A stretch of DNA of 64,000 nt from Fuscibacter oryzae. Its GTDB lineage: Bacteria > Pseudomonadota > Alphaproteobacteria > Rhodobacterales > Rhodobacteraceae. The position numbers were made by a program, and so were the translations under genes. Each line of letters begins with the position of its first letter. Positions within the stretch are counted from its first letter, which is position 1. The stretch covers positions 310,001 to 374,000 of the forward strand of contig NZ_JAESVP010000001.1 in the NCBI RefSeq assembly GCF_016765795.1. Direction: 5' to 3'. The notes under the pieces were generated by a model. The model had not been told where the DNA came from and did no database searches. It saw nothing but the letters and a program-made list of their open reading frames with translations. Positions 26,098-35,474 of the stretch are shown in pieces.

Positions 26098-26994
26098 ATG
26101 CAGCATCTGTGGATCGCCGCGACGCTGATTGCGGCGATTGCGCAAACCGGGCGCAATGCGGCGCAGGCGGGGCTGACCAAGACCATCGGCACGGCGGCGG
26201 CAACGCAGGTGCGGTTTTTGTTCGGCCTGCCCTTTGCGCTGCTGTTTCTGGCGCTGGTGGCGGGGTTTGGCCCCGATGCGGTGCCACCGCTGACCCTGCG
26301 CGCGGTGGGTTTCACCGCGCTGGGGGCCGTGGCGCAGATCGGCGGCACGGCGATGATGCTGCGCCTGATGCAAAGCCAGAGTTTCGCCGTCACCACCGCC
26401 TGGCTGAAAACCGAACCCGTGCTGCTGGCCATCGCGGCCTTTGCCGTGTTGGGCGACCCACTGACGCTGCCCACCCTTTTGGCCATCGCGCTGGCCACCG
26501 CCGGCGTGGTGGTGATGACGCTGAAACCCGGCGCTGCCAGCCGCCTTGCGCAGGCGCGCCCCGCGTTTGCCGGGCTGATGGCGGCGTTTCTGTTCGGGCT
26601 GTCGGCCATCGGGTTTCGTGGCGGGATCACGGCACTGGAGCAGGGCGGCTTTCTGATCCGCGCCACCACCATCCTGTGCCTGAGCCTTGCGCTGCAAACA
26701 ACGATCCTTGGCCTGTGGATGGGCCTGTTCGACCGGCGTGGCCTGATAGCCAGCTTTCGCCACTGGCGCGGGTCGGTCACCGCCGGGTTTCTGGGGGCCT
26801 TTGCCTCTCAGTTCTGGTTCATCGGCTTTTCGCTGACCTCGGCCGCGAACGTCCGCACGCTGGCGCTGATTGATCTGGTCTTTGCCCAGATGGTTTCGGC
26901 TTGGGTTTTCCACCAACCCACCAGTCGCCGCCAGATGGCAGGCATGGCGCTGATCGTGGCGGGGGTGGCTGTGTTGCTGAGGGCAGAGATTTAG
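26098..26994 (+). CDS. EamA/DMT superfamily transporter
   Basis: A 298-residue inner-membrane protein with ten hydrophobic segments in two EamA repeats (about 1-135 and 150-295). The repeats show the typical end motifs GDPLTLPTLLAIALATAGVVVM and HQPTSRRQMAGMALIVAGVAVLL. Members usually export amino acids or metabolites. It lies two bases after the aminotransferase stop, with no own promoter, which ties the two functionally. Substrate unknown. Confidence 0.88.
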   Translation: MQHLWIAATLIAAIAQTGRNAAQAGLTKTIGTAAATQVRFLFGLPFALLFLALVAGFGPDAVPPLTLRAVGFTALGAVAQIGGTAMMLRLMQSQSFAVTTAWLKTEPVLLAIAAFAVLGDPLTLPTLLAIALATAGVVVMTLKPGAASRLAQARPAFAGLMAAFLFGLSAIGFRGGITALEQGGFLIRATTILCLSLALQTTILGLWMGLFDRRGLIASFRHWRGSVTAGFLGAFASQFWFIGFSLTSAANVRTLALIDLVFAQMVSAWVFHQPTSRRQMAGMALIVAGVAVLLRAEI

Positions 26995-27010
26995 CGGCCA
27001 ACCCATCTCC

Positions 27011-27234
27011 GGGCGGATCAGGAAACGCAGCGCGTTTCCCCGCCCGTGCGCACCGTTTCAACAAGAGTCGGGTCCACCAGAAGCCCGAGAGGTCAGTGCC
27101 TACCCCGGTGGGCGAGAAGCGCCCGCAGATGGCGGGGCGGGCGCTGGCCGGGCCTTTGAGGCCCGGTGGTTCTAATTGCAACTTCACCGCGTGTCGAAGG
27201 CGATGGCCTTCACCAGATTGGGGCACTGCCCAAT
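27011..27234. other. Chain of six hairpins between eamA and groEL
   Basis: The 290-base spacer holds successive inverted repeats. GGGCGG/CCGCCC encloses GGAAACGC/GCGTTTCC (27011-27045). Then come TCGGG/CCCGA (27068-27088), GGGCG/CGCCC (27110-27124), CCGGGCCT/AGGCCCGG (27148-27166), GAAGGC/GCCTTC (27196-27211) and ATTGGG/CCCAAT (27217-27234). No open frame with family resemblance is seen. It may be a structured 3' UTR, a small RNA or a palindromic repeat; no Rfam family is recognised. Confidence 0.5.
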
Positions 27235-27236
27235 GA

Positions 27237-27263
27237 AAAGGGCGGCCTGAAGGCCGCCCTTTC
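27237..27263. terminator. Terminator after groEL
   Basis: AAAGGGCGGCC and GGCCGCCCTTT form a strong stem 22 bases after the groEL stop. Read leftwards it ends in a TTTT tract, as expected for the groESL transcript. Confidence 0.85.
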
Positions 27264-27284
27264 CGCATTCCCAAACGGGATGGA

Positions 27285-28940
<1,656 letters not shown>

Positions 28941-28963
28941 TTAGTTGAGGGGGAAAAGCGGTC

Positions 28964-29251
28964 TCAGGCCAGAATGCCGAGAATGTCGCTTTCCTTCATG
29001 ATCAGCAGTTCTTCGCCGTTCACGGTCACTTCGGTGCCCGACCATTTGCCGAACAGCACCCGGTCGCCGGCCTTGACCGACGGAGCGATCAGCTCGCCCG
29101 AATCCTTGCGCGCGCCTTCGCCGGTCGAGACGACCTCGCCTTCAGCGGGCTTTTCCTTGGCGGTATCGGGGATGATCAGCCCGCCCTTGGTCTTTTCCTC
29201 GGACTGGACGCGACGGACCAGCACGCGGTCATGCAGCGGTTTGAAAGCCAT
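28964..29251 (-). CDS. groES: Co-chaperonin GroES
   Basis: A 95-residue heptameric lid of the GroEL chamber. Family landmarks are [42 protein letters not shown], with the mobile loop at about 17-32, and [13 protein letters not shown] near the roof. The start lies 36 bases downstream of the CIRCE element. First gene of the leftward groESL operon. Confidence 0.99.
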   Translation of the reverse strand: MAFKPLHDRVLVRRVQSEEKTKGGLIIPDTAKEKPAEGEVVSTGEGARKDSGELIAPSVKAGDRVLFGKWSGTEVTVNGEELLIMKESDILGILA

Positions 29252-29287
29252 CTGGTAACACTCCCTAGGTTCCAGGAACTATGGTTC

Positions 29288-29314
29288 TTAGCACTCATGA
29301 TGGACGAGTGCTAA
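29288..29314. promoter_or_regulatory. CIRCE operator of groESL
   Basis: TTAGCACTC, nine spacer bases and GAGTGCTAA match the CIRCE consensus without a mismatch. HrcA binds this element and represses groESL until heat stress inactivates it. It starts nine bases downstream of the -10 hexamer, so it overlaps the transcription start. Confidence 0.97.
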
Positions 29315-29322
29315 CGAACGCT

Positions 29323-29351
29323 TAGCTAGGCCTCGTGCGGCCATGAGTCAA
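29323..29351 (-). promoter_or_regulatory. Sigma-70-type promoter of groESL
   Basis: Read leftwards, TTGACT (29346-29351) and TAGCTA (29323-29328) are separated by exactly 17 bases. The predicted start falls at the upstream edge of CIRCE, which explains repression by HrcA. Confidence 0.7.
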
Positions 29352-29445
29352 CTGTGCAATGATGAAATTTCTGCGTCAGTTCCCCCCGCCCCTTGGCGGC
29401 GGCGGCCAACGGTGCCACCCTTGCTGGCAGAGGTAAGAGGTTGCC

Positions 29446-30453
29446 ATGCGTCTGTTTTCCGAGCGTCTGTTCCCCGCATTTCTGCTGTCATTCGGTCTGG
29501 GCTTTGGCGCCGCCAGTGCCGCCTGTGTCGGGCGCGACCTGATCGCCGATCTGCCGCAAGCGGAGCGGCAAGCCTTGCAGGCCGCCACCGACACCGTCCC
29601 CTTCCCCTCGGGCAACCGCTGGCGGGCCGAAAAGGCGGGGCAAGTGGTTGACCTGATCGGCACCTATCATCTGGACGATCCCCGCATTGCGCCGATGCTT
29701 GCCTCGGCCCTGCCCGCGCTGGACAAGGCCACCGCCCTTTTGGTCGAGGCCGGGCCCGACGAGGAAAAGGCGCTGAAAGAGCGTATCGCCCGCGAACCGG
29801 CGCTGCTGGTCATCACCGATGGCCCCACCCTGCCCGAAACGCTGCCCCCAGAAACCTGGACCCGCCTGTCGCAAGCCATGGCCGACCGCGGCATCCCCGG
29901 CTTTATGGCTGCCAAGTTCCGGCCCTGGTATATCTCGATGATGCTGTCGATTCCGACCTGTGCCCTGACCGACATTGGCACACCGAACGGGCTGGACAGG
30001 CAGTTGATCGATGCCGCCACGGCGCGCGGTACGCCGGTGCAGGCACTGGAACCCTATGACACCGTGTTCCGCATCTTTGACACTCTGTCCCGGCAGGATC
30101 AGGAGTCGATGATCACCTCTGCGCTGGCGATGGTGGATGGCGCCGAAGACATGTCCGCCACCCTTGCCGCGCAATATTTCGCCGGTGAAAACCGCCTGAT
30201 CTGGGAATTCATGCGCGCCGAAACGCTGAAGCTGCCCGGCTATACCCCCGAACAGGTGGCGCAGGAATTTGCCACGATGGAAGAGACGATGATCAACGCC
30301 CGCAACCGGGCGTGGATTCCGGTGATCGATGCGGCAGCTGCAAAAGGCCCGGTTCTGGTGGCCTTTGGCGCGCTGCATCTGCCGGGCGAACAGGGCGTGC
30401 TGAACCTTCTGGCGCAGGACGGCTGGGCGATCACCCGGCTCGACGGGCCATGA
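29446..30453 (+). CDS. TraB/GumN family protein, exported
   Basis: A 335-residue protein with a signal peptide (MRLFSERLFPAFLLSFGLGF, cleavage near ASAA/C). The TraB/Tiki fold has the two histidine motifs VVDLIGTYHLDDPR near residue 67 and VLVAFGALHLPGEQGVLNLLAQDG near residue 305. It also has the internal helical pair with FMAAKFRPWYISMML and the GLDRQL turn. Bacterial members are predicted metal-dependent peptidases of the periplasm; animal Tiki cleaves Wnt. The biological target is unknown. RBS: AAGAGG before the ATG. Confidence 0.88.
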   Translation: MRLFSERLFPAFLLSFGLGFGAASAACVGRDLIADLPQAERQALQAATDTVPFPSGNRWRAEKAGQVVDLIGTYHLDDPRIAPMLASALPALDKATALLVEAGPDEEKALKERIAREPALLVITDGPTLPETLPPETWTRLSQAMADRGIPGFMAAKFRPWYISMMLSIPTCALTDIGTPNGLDRQLIDAATARGTPVQALEPYDTVFRIFDTLSRQDQESMITSALAMVDGAEDMSATLAAQYFAGENRLIWEFMRAETLKLPGYTPEQVAQEFATMEETMINARNRAWIPVIDAAAAKGPVLVAFGALHLPGEQGVLNLLAQDGWAITRLDGP

Positions 30454-30563
30454 TTGGACCGCGCTTTTTAATGTGCAAGCGGGCTGCGGCATCCTCGGCC
30501 CGTGACAACAGGGTTCTTGTGGGCTAAAGGGGCGCCAAACTTCCGATCTTCAGAGGCAGACCC

Positions 30564-31484
30564 ATGACCACCCTCGTCTTCGGCCACAAATCCCCCGACA
30601 CCGACTCGACCGGATCGCCCATCGTCTGGGCCTGGTATCTGTCCGAGGTGAAGGGCACCCCCGCCAAGGCCGTGCTGCTGGGCGAACCCAACACCGAAGC
30701 GGCCTTTGTGCTGCGCCATTGGGGCCTGGACAAGCCCGCGATCATCGCGGACGTGACGGCCGACGACAAAGTGGTGATCGTGGACACCAACAACCCCGCC
30801 GAACTGCCGCCTTCGATCAATGACGCCAAGATCCAAGCGATCATCGACCATCACATGCTGGTTGGCGGCATCAAGACCAAGACCCCGATCGACATCACCA
30901 TCCGCCCGCTGGCCTGCACCGCGACCGTGATGCACGACCTGATGGGCGCCGATGTGGCCAAGGCGCCCAAGGCGATCAAGGGCGCGATGCTGTCCTGCAT
31001 CCTGTCCGACACGCTGGAATTCCGCAGCCCGACCACCACCGCCCATGACCGCGCCGTGGCCGAGAAACTGGCCGCCGATCTGGGCGTTTCGATCAACGAA
31101 CTGGCGACCGCGATGTTCGAAGCCAAGTCGGACGTGTCGTCCTTCTCGGATGCCGAATTGCTGCGGATGGACAGCAAGGAATACAACGTCGCGGGCAAGG
31201 AACTGCGCGTCTCGGTGCTGGAAACCACCGCGCCCAAGGTTCTGTTGGACCGCAAGGCCAGCCTGATGGCCGCGATGCCCGCCGTGGCAACCGAAGACGG
31301 TGCCGATCAGGTGCTGCTGTTCGTCATCGACATCCTGAAGGAAGAGGCCACGCTGCTGGTGCCGAACGATCTGGTCAAAGGGCTGGCAGAGGCCTCGTTC
31401 GGCGTGAAGGTTTCGGGAGACACCGTGGTGATTCCGGGCCTGATGAGCCGCAAGAAGCAGATCATCCCGGCACTGAAGCTGTAA
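30564..31484 (+). CDS. ppaC: Manganese-dependent inorganic pyrophosphatase
   Basis: A family II (DHH superfamily) pyrophosphatase that removes PPi from biosynthesis. In the 306-residue product GHKSPDTDST (His8, Asp12, Asp14) and DTNNPAE supply metal ligands. The DHH motif is IIDHHMLVGG. The C-terminal DHHA2 domain carries the substrate-binding RKKQ near residue 298. Many proteobacteria use family I enzymes instead, but PpaC is common in Rhodobacteraceae. Single gene. Confidence 0.95.
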   Translation: MTTLVFGHKSPDTDSTGSPIVWAWYLSEVKGTPAKAVLLGEPNTEAAFVLRHWGLDKPAIIADVTADDKVVIVDTNNPAELPPSINDAKIQAIIDHHMLVGGIKTKTPIDITIRPLACTATVMHDLMGADVAKAPKAIKGAMLSCILSDTLEFRSPTTTAHDRAVAEKLAADLGVSINELATAMFEAKSDVSSFSDAELLRMDSKEYNVAGKELRVSVLETTAPKVLLDRKASLMAAMPAVATEDGADQVLLFVIDILKEEATLLVPNDLVKGLAEASFGVKVSGDTVVIPGLMSRKKQIIPALKL

Positions 31485-31506
31485 GCGGCGGCAGCGGGGG
31501 TTTCAC

Positions 31507-31545
31507 AGCCCCGCACCCCCGTGGGATATTTATGAACAGATGATG
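31507..31545. repeat. Post-gene element: C-rich hairpin arm plus ggatatttatgaacagatgatg box, copy 2
   Basis: A second copy of the element at 22686. GCGGGG/CCCCGC forms the hairpin, then ACCCCCG and GGATATTTATGAACAGATGA follow, 23 bases after the ppaC stop. The box is identical over at least 20 bases, though the neighbouring genes are unrelated. Confidence 0.6.
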
Positions 31546-31613
31546 GGGGGCGGTTGCGCCCCTTTTTCTTTTACACGGCGCGGGCTAGGGATGGGGCGAC
31601 CCGAGGGGATGCC

Positions 31614-32486
31614 ATGACCGAACTGATCACTTCGCTTGCCGATATTTCCGACCGTTATGACGTGGTGTTCTGCGACCTTTGGGGTTGCCTGCACAATGGC
31701 AAGGCGCCCTTCCCTGCCGCGGTGGCGGCCTTGCAGGCGTTCCGGGCCAAGGGCGGCAAGGTTGTTCTGATGACCAACGCTCCGCGCCCTCGGATGGCGG
31801 TGGAGCGGCAGTTGGTGGGCATGGGGCTGCCGCGCGATGCCTGGGATATCATCGTCGCCTCGGGCGATGCGGCGCAGGCGGCGCTGTTGCATGGGGCCGT
31901 GGGGCGCAAGGTGTTTCATATTGGCGCCGACAAGGATCTGCCGTTCTTTGAGGAGATCACGCCAGAAAATCAGCCCCTTGTCGGGGAACCTATTCAGCGT
32001 GTGGGGATGCTGGAGGCCGAAGGCGTGGTCTGCACCGGCCTTGCCGATGACAGCACCGAGACGCCCGAAGACTATCGCACCACGCTTTTGCTGGCAAAAT
32101 CGCGCGACCTGCCGATGCTGTGTGCCAACCCCGACATCGTGGTGGATATGGGGGAAAAGCGGGTCTGGTGCGCGGGGGCTTTGGCCGAGGACTTCGTGGC
32201 CATGGGCGGCGCGGCCAGCTATTATGGCAAGCCGCATCCGCCGATTTATGATCTGGCCCGCCAGCGCCTTGGGCTGGAGGAGGCGCGCATCCTGTGCATC
32301 GGGGACGGCATCGCCACCGATATTCAGGGCGCGCAAGCCGAAGGGTTGGACGCGCTGTTCATCACCGGCGGTATTGCCACCGCACATTTCGGGCCAGACC
32401 CGGTCAACCCCGACAAGGCCCTGCTTGACAGCTGGCTGGCGCAGCAACGCCTTTCGCCCCCTTGGGCAATGCCGTTCCTGGCGTAA
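31614..32486 (+). CDS. HAD-superfamily hydrolase, TIGR01459 type
   Basis: A 290-residue class II (NagD-like) HAD phosphatase. Motif I is DVVFCDLWGCLHNGK; the second acidic residue of the usual DxD is replaced by Trp (DLW), a feature I associate with the TIGR01459 group. Motif II is VVLMTNAPRP, motif III the Lys in YYGKPHPPIYDLA, and motif IV GDGIATDIQGAQ. The group is restricted mainly to alphaproteobacteria and its substrate is unknown. The ATG at 31614 follows GAGGGGA; the upstream frame is non-coding. Confidence 0.88.
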   Translation: MTELITSLADISDRYDVVFCDLWGCLHNGKAPFPAAVAALQAFRAKGGKVVLMTNAPRPRMAVERQLVGMGLPRDAWDIIVASGDAAQAALLHGAVGRKVFHIGADKDLPFFEEITPENQPLVGEPIQRVGMLEAEGVVCTGLADDSTETPEDYRTTLLLAKSRDLPMLCANPDIVVDMGEKRVWCAGALAEDFVAMGGAASYYGKPHPPIYDLARQRLGLEEARILCIGDGIATDIQGAQAEGLDALFITGGIATAHFGPDPVNPDKALLDSWLAQQRLSPPWAMPFLA

Positions 32487-32551
32487 CGGTCCGGTAACAT
32501 TATTGCGGCCTTGGTCGCATTATGGCACAATTCATGCGCGATCATATTGCG

Positions 32552-32562
32552 CTGCGGCGCAG
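32552..32562. promoter_or_regulatory. CTGC-GGC-GCAG palindrome upstream of the MaoC hydratase
   Basis: CTGC-N3-GCAG, within a 13-base perfect palindrome, lies 41 bases before the chosen start. As I recall, PhaR of Paracoccus and Rhodobacter recognises CTGC-N3/4-GCAG sites upstream of PHA genes. That would suit a hydratase feeding (R)-3-hydroxyacyl-CoA to PHA synthase. Inference only. Confidence 0.4.
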
Positions 32563-32603
32563 CATGATCTATGCTGCACCGCATGAGCACCGGGAATCGC
32601 GAC

Positions 32604-33056
32604 ATGCTTGACAGCCAGCACAATCTGCCTCGCGGAACGATCTGCATTGAAGATCTGGAGGTGGGCATGGTCCGCTATCTGGATAAAACGGTGACCGACC
32701 GCGACATTGAGCTGTTTGCCGAAGTGTCAACCGACCGCAACCCGGTGCATCTGGACGACGCCTATGCTCAGGATACCATTTTTCAGGGTCGGATTGCCCA
32801 TGGCATGCTGACCGCCGGGCTGATTTCCGCCGTCATTGGTGAACAACTGCCCGGCCATGGCACGGTCTATCTGGGCCAGAGCCTGAAGTTCATGGCCCCT
32901 GTCCGCCCCGGCGACCGGGTTCATGCCGAGGTCAAGGTGATCGCCATCGACCACGCCCGCCGCCGCGTGACCCTTGAAACCCATTGCGCGGTGGGTAATA
33001 CCGTGGTCCTGAAGGGCGAGGCGCTGGTTCTGGCGCCTAGCCGCAAGTTCGACTAG
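32604..33056 (+). CDS. MaoC family dehydratase, PhaJ-like
   Basis: A hot-dog-fold (R)-specific enoyl-CoA hydratase of about 150 residues. The hydratase 2 motif FAEVSTDRNPVHLDDAYAQ supplies the catalytic Asp and His, followed by IAHGMLTAGLISAVIGEQLPG. It would hydrate trans-2-enoyl-CoA to the (R)-3-hydroxyacyl-CoA used for polyhydroxyalkanoate. In-frame ATGs at 32571 and 32583 are alternative starts; 32604 has GGGA at a fitting distance and the natural MLDSQHNLPRGTICIEDLEVGM. It is separate from ribF by 29 bases. Confidence 0.85.
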   Translation: MLDSQHNLPRGTICIEDLEVGMVRYLDKTVTDRDIELFAEVSTDRNPVHLDDAYAQDTIFQGRIAHGMLTAGLISAVIGEQLPGHGTVYLGQSLKFMAPVRPGDRVHAEVKVIAIDHARRRVTLETHCAVGNTVVLKGEALVLAPSRKFD

Positions 33057-33085
33057 CGGGGCTTTCCCCGCCGATCCGGGGAAAG

Positions 33086-34009
33086 ATGCAGGTTCACCGT
33101 CACTGGCAGGGTTTGCCCGAAGCGGCGCGCGGCGCATCCGTCGCAATGGGCAATTTCGACGGCCTTCACCTTGGCCATCAGGCGGTGATTGCCGAGGCGC
33201 GCGGCCATGCCCCCCTTGGCGTCGTGACCTTCGAGCCGCATCCACGCGAGTTCTTTCGCCCCGACGCCCCGCCCTTTCGCCTGATGAACGCCGAGGCGCG
33301 GGCCAACCGGCTGGCCAAGCTGGGGGTAGACCACCTTTATGAGCTGCCCTTTGACGCCACACTTGCGGGCCTGACCCCGGATGCCTTTGTCGAACAGGTT
33401 CTGGTCAATGGCCTTGGCGTGGCCCATGTGGTCGTGGGCAGTGATTTTTGCTTTGGTAAGGGCCGCAAGGGCACGGTCGCAACCCTGAAATCGCTGGCCA
33501 CCCGCCACGGCTTTGGCATCACCGTGGCTGAGATGGTCCGCCACGGCCCGGATGAGATTTCGTCAACCGCGATCCGCGCCGCTTTGGCCGAAGGCCGCCC
33601 GCGCGATGCCGCCGCCATGCTGGGCCATTGGCACCGCATTGACGGCGAGGTGATCCACGGCGAAAAGCGCGGGCGCGAGCTGGGCTATCCTACCGCGAAC
33701 ATGTCTGTCGCGGGACTGCACCTGCCAAAGCTGGGGGTCTATGCCACGCGCGTCGATGTGCTGACCGGGCCGCAGGCGGGCAGCTATCTGGGGGCCTCCT
33801 CGCTTGGGGTGCGGCCGATGTTTGGCGAAAACGCCCCGAACCTTGAAACCTTCCTTCTGGATTTCAAGGGCGATCTTTATGGCCAGCACCTGTCGGTTGC
33901 GCTGGTCGATTATCTGCGGCCAGAGATGAAATTCGACGGATTGCCCGCGCTTTTGGTGCAAATGGCCGCAGACGTGGAACAGGCCCGCAGGATATTGTCG
34001 GCGCCATGA
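33086..34009 (+). CDS. ribF: Bifunctional riboflavin kinase/FAD synthetase
   Basis: RibF phosphorylates riboflavin to FMN and adenylylates FMN to FAD. In the 307-residue product the N-terminal nucleotidyltransferase domain has AMGNFDGLHLGHQAVI (HxGH-type ATP site), VVTFEPHPREFF, VVGSDFCFGKGRKG and the ISST-type EISSTAIRAAL. The C-terminal kinase domain starts near residue 185 with GEKRGRELGYPTANM, and FLLDFKGDLYGQ follows. The end overlaps the UPF0260 gene start by four bases, forming a three-gene run ribF-UPF0260-ltaE. Confidence 0.97.
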   Translation: MQVHRHWQGLPEAARGASVAMGNFDGLHLGHQAVIAEARGHAPLGVVTFEPHPREFFRPDAPPFRLMNAEARANRLAKLGVDHLYELPFDATLAGLTPDAFVEQVLVNGLGVAHVVVGSDFCFGKGRKGTVATLKSLATRHGFGITVAEMVRHGPDEISSTAIRAALAEGRPRDAAAMLGHWHRIDGEVIHGEKRGRELGYPTANMSVAGLHLPKLGVYATRVDVLTGPQAGSYLGASSLGVRPMFGENAPNLETFLLDFKGDLYGQHLSVALVDYLRPEMKFDGLPALLVQMAADVEQARRILSAP

Positions 34010-34458
34010 CCACCTTGCGCCCCCGGTTCTGGGAAACCGTTCCCCTGTCAAAGATGACCGCCCCCGAATGGGAGGCGCTGTGCGATGGCTGCGGCAAATG
34101 CTGTCTGAACAAGATCGAGTATGAGGATACGGGCGAGGTGGAATATACCCGTGTCGCCTGTCGCCTGCTGGATGGGCAGACCTGCCGCTGCACGCAATAT
34201 GAAATCCGCCATCAGTTCGTGCCCGATTGCGTGCGCCTGACGCCCAAGACCCTGCCGAAAATTGCCTATTGGATGCCGAAGACCTGCGCCTACCGCCTGC
34301 TTTGGGCCGGAGAGCCGCTGCCCGACTGGCACCCCCTTGTTACAGGCGACCCCGAAAGCCCGCATGCGGCGGGCCAGTCGGTGCGCGGCTGGACCGTGCC
34401 AGAGTTCGAGGTGGATGAGGACGACTGGGACGATTACATCATCGAGGAAACGCCCTGA
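34006..34458 (+). CDS. YcgN-like cysteine cluster protein (UPF0260)
   Basis: A 150-residue cytoplasmic protein. Conserved cysteines occur in EALCDGCGKCCLNKIE, YTRVACRLLDGQTCRCTQYEIRHQFVPDC and MPKTCAYRLLW, the CxxCxxCC-type cluster that probably binds zinc or an iron-sulfur centre. The acidic tail (EVDEDDWDDYIIEE) is family-like. The function is unknown across the family. Overlapping starts and stops with both neighbours (ATGA with ribF, TGATG with ltaE) imply coupled translation. Confidence 0.92.
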   Translation: MTTLRPRFWETVPLSKMTAPEWEALCDGCGKCCLNKIEYEDTGEVEYTRVACRLLDGQTCRCTQYEIRHQFVPDCVRLTPKTLPKIAYWMPKTCAYRLLWAGEPLPDWHPLVTGDPESPHAAGQSVRGWTVPEFEVDEDDWDDYIIEETP

Positions 34459-35474
34459 TGTGGTTTACATCCGACAATGCCTCGGGTGCTGCGCCCGAAA
34501 TCATGACGGCACTTCAGGCGGCAAACGCCGGGTACGCCCGCAGCTATGGGGCCGATGACCTGATGGCGCAGGTTACCACGCAACTGCGCAACACGTTTGA
34601 GGCACCAGAGGCCGCCGTCTATCTGGTCGCCACCGGCACCATCGCCAACTCGCTGTGCCTTGCCCTGACCTGCCCGCCCTGGGGCGCGGTGTTCTGCCAT
34701 GAGCATGCCCATGTCGCCGAGGATGAATGCGGCGCGCCCGAATTCTACACCCACGGGGCCAAGCTGGCCCTGGTGCCGGGTGACCATGGCAAGATGACGC
34801 CCGAAACGCTCGCCCCTGTGCTGACCCGCACCGGCACCAGTGTGCATGGCGTGCAAAAGGGCATGGTCACCATCACCAATGTGACCGAAGCAGGCACCGT
34901 TTACACCCCTGCCGAGATTGCCGCCCTGACCGCCGCCGCCCAAGGCCTGCCCTGCCATCTGGACGGCGCGCGCTTTGCCAATGCGCTGGCCGCAACTGGT
35001 GCTACGGCGGCAGAGATGACATGGAAGGCCGGCATCGACCTTGTGTCCTTCGGCGGCACCAAGAACGGCTGTCTGGGGGTCGAGGCGGTGGTGATCTTTG
35101 ATCCCGCCAAGGCGTGGGAGTTTGAGCTGCGCCGCAAGCGGGGCGGGCATCTGTTTTCCAAACACCGTTTTTTGTCGGCGCAAATGTCGGCCTATCTGCA
35201 AGACGGGCTGTGGCTGCGGCTGGCAAGCCATGCCAATGCCATGGCTGCGCGTCTGTCCGCCGGGCTGATGGCCAAACCCGGCGTCACACTGACCCATCCG
35301 GCGCAGGCCAACATCCTGTTCCCCGAATGGCCCGCAGGCACCCATGCCCGTCTGCAAGCCGCCGCAGCCGCCTATTACGACATGCCCGCGCCGAAGGGCC
35401 GTGAGGCTGCGCGGCTGGTGACAAGCTGGTCCACAACCACCGACGATGTGGATCGTTTCCTGTCTGCCCTTTAG
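34458..35474 (+). CDS. ltaE: Low-specificity L-threonine aldolase
   Basis: A PLP enzyme that cleaves L-threonine or allo-threonine to glycine and acetaldehyde. The 338-residue product has the fold-type I layout. Its landmarks are FTSDNASGAAPEIMTAL, TGTIANSLCLALTCPPWG, the PLP-binding Asp in PCHLDGARFANALA, and the Schiff-base lysine in LVSFGGTKNGCLG. Active-site Arg candidates follow in KRGGHLFSKHRFLSAQM. The stop overlaps by four bases with the stop of the convergent hydrolase gene. Confidence 0.93.
   Translation: MWFTSDNASGAAPEIMTALQAANAGYARSYGADDLMAQVTTQLRNTFEAPEAAVYLVATGTIANSLCLALTCPPWGAVFCHEHAHVAEDECGAPEFYTHGAKLALVPGDHGKMTPETLAPVLTRTGTSVHGVQKGMVTITNVTEAGTVYTPAEIAALTAAAQGLPCHLDGARFANALAATGATAAEMTWKAGIDLVSFGGTKNGCLGVEAVVIFDPAKAWEFELRRKRGGHLFSKHRFLSAQMSAYLQDGLWLRLASHANAMAARLSAGLMAKPGVTLTHPAQANILFPEWPAGTHARLQAAAAAYYDMPAPKGREAARLVTSWSTTTDDVDRFLSAL

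Noticed and set aside
26819..27274. Minus-strand frame of 151 codons over the hairpin chain
   Set aside because: It starts inside the groEL terminator region, covers the eamA end in antisense, and the protein is low complexity; the DNA is better described by its hairpins.
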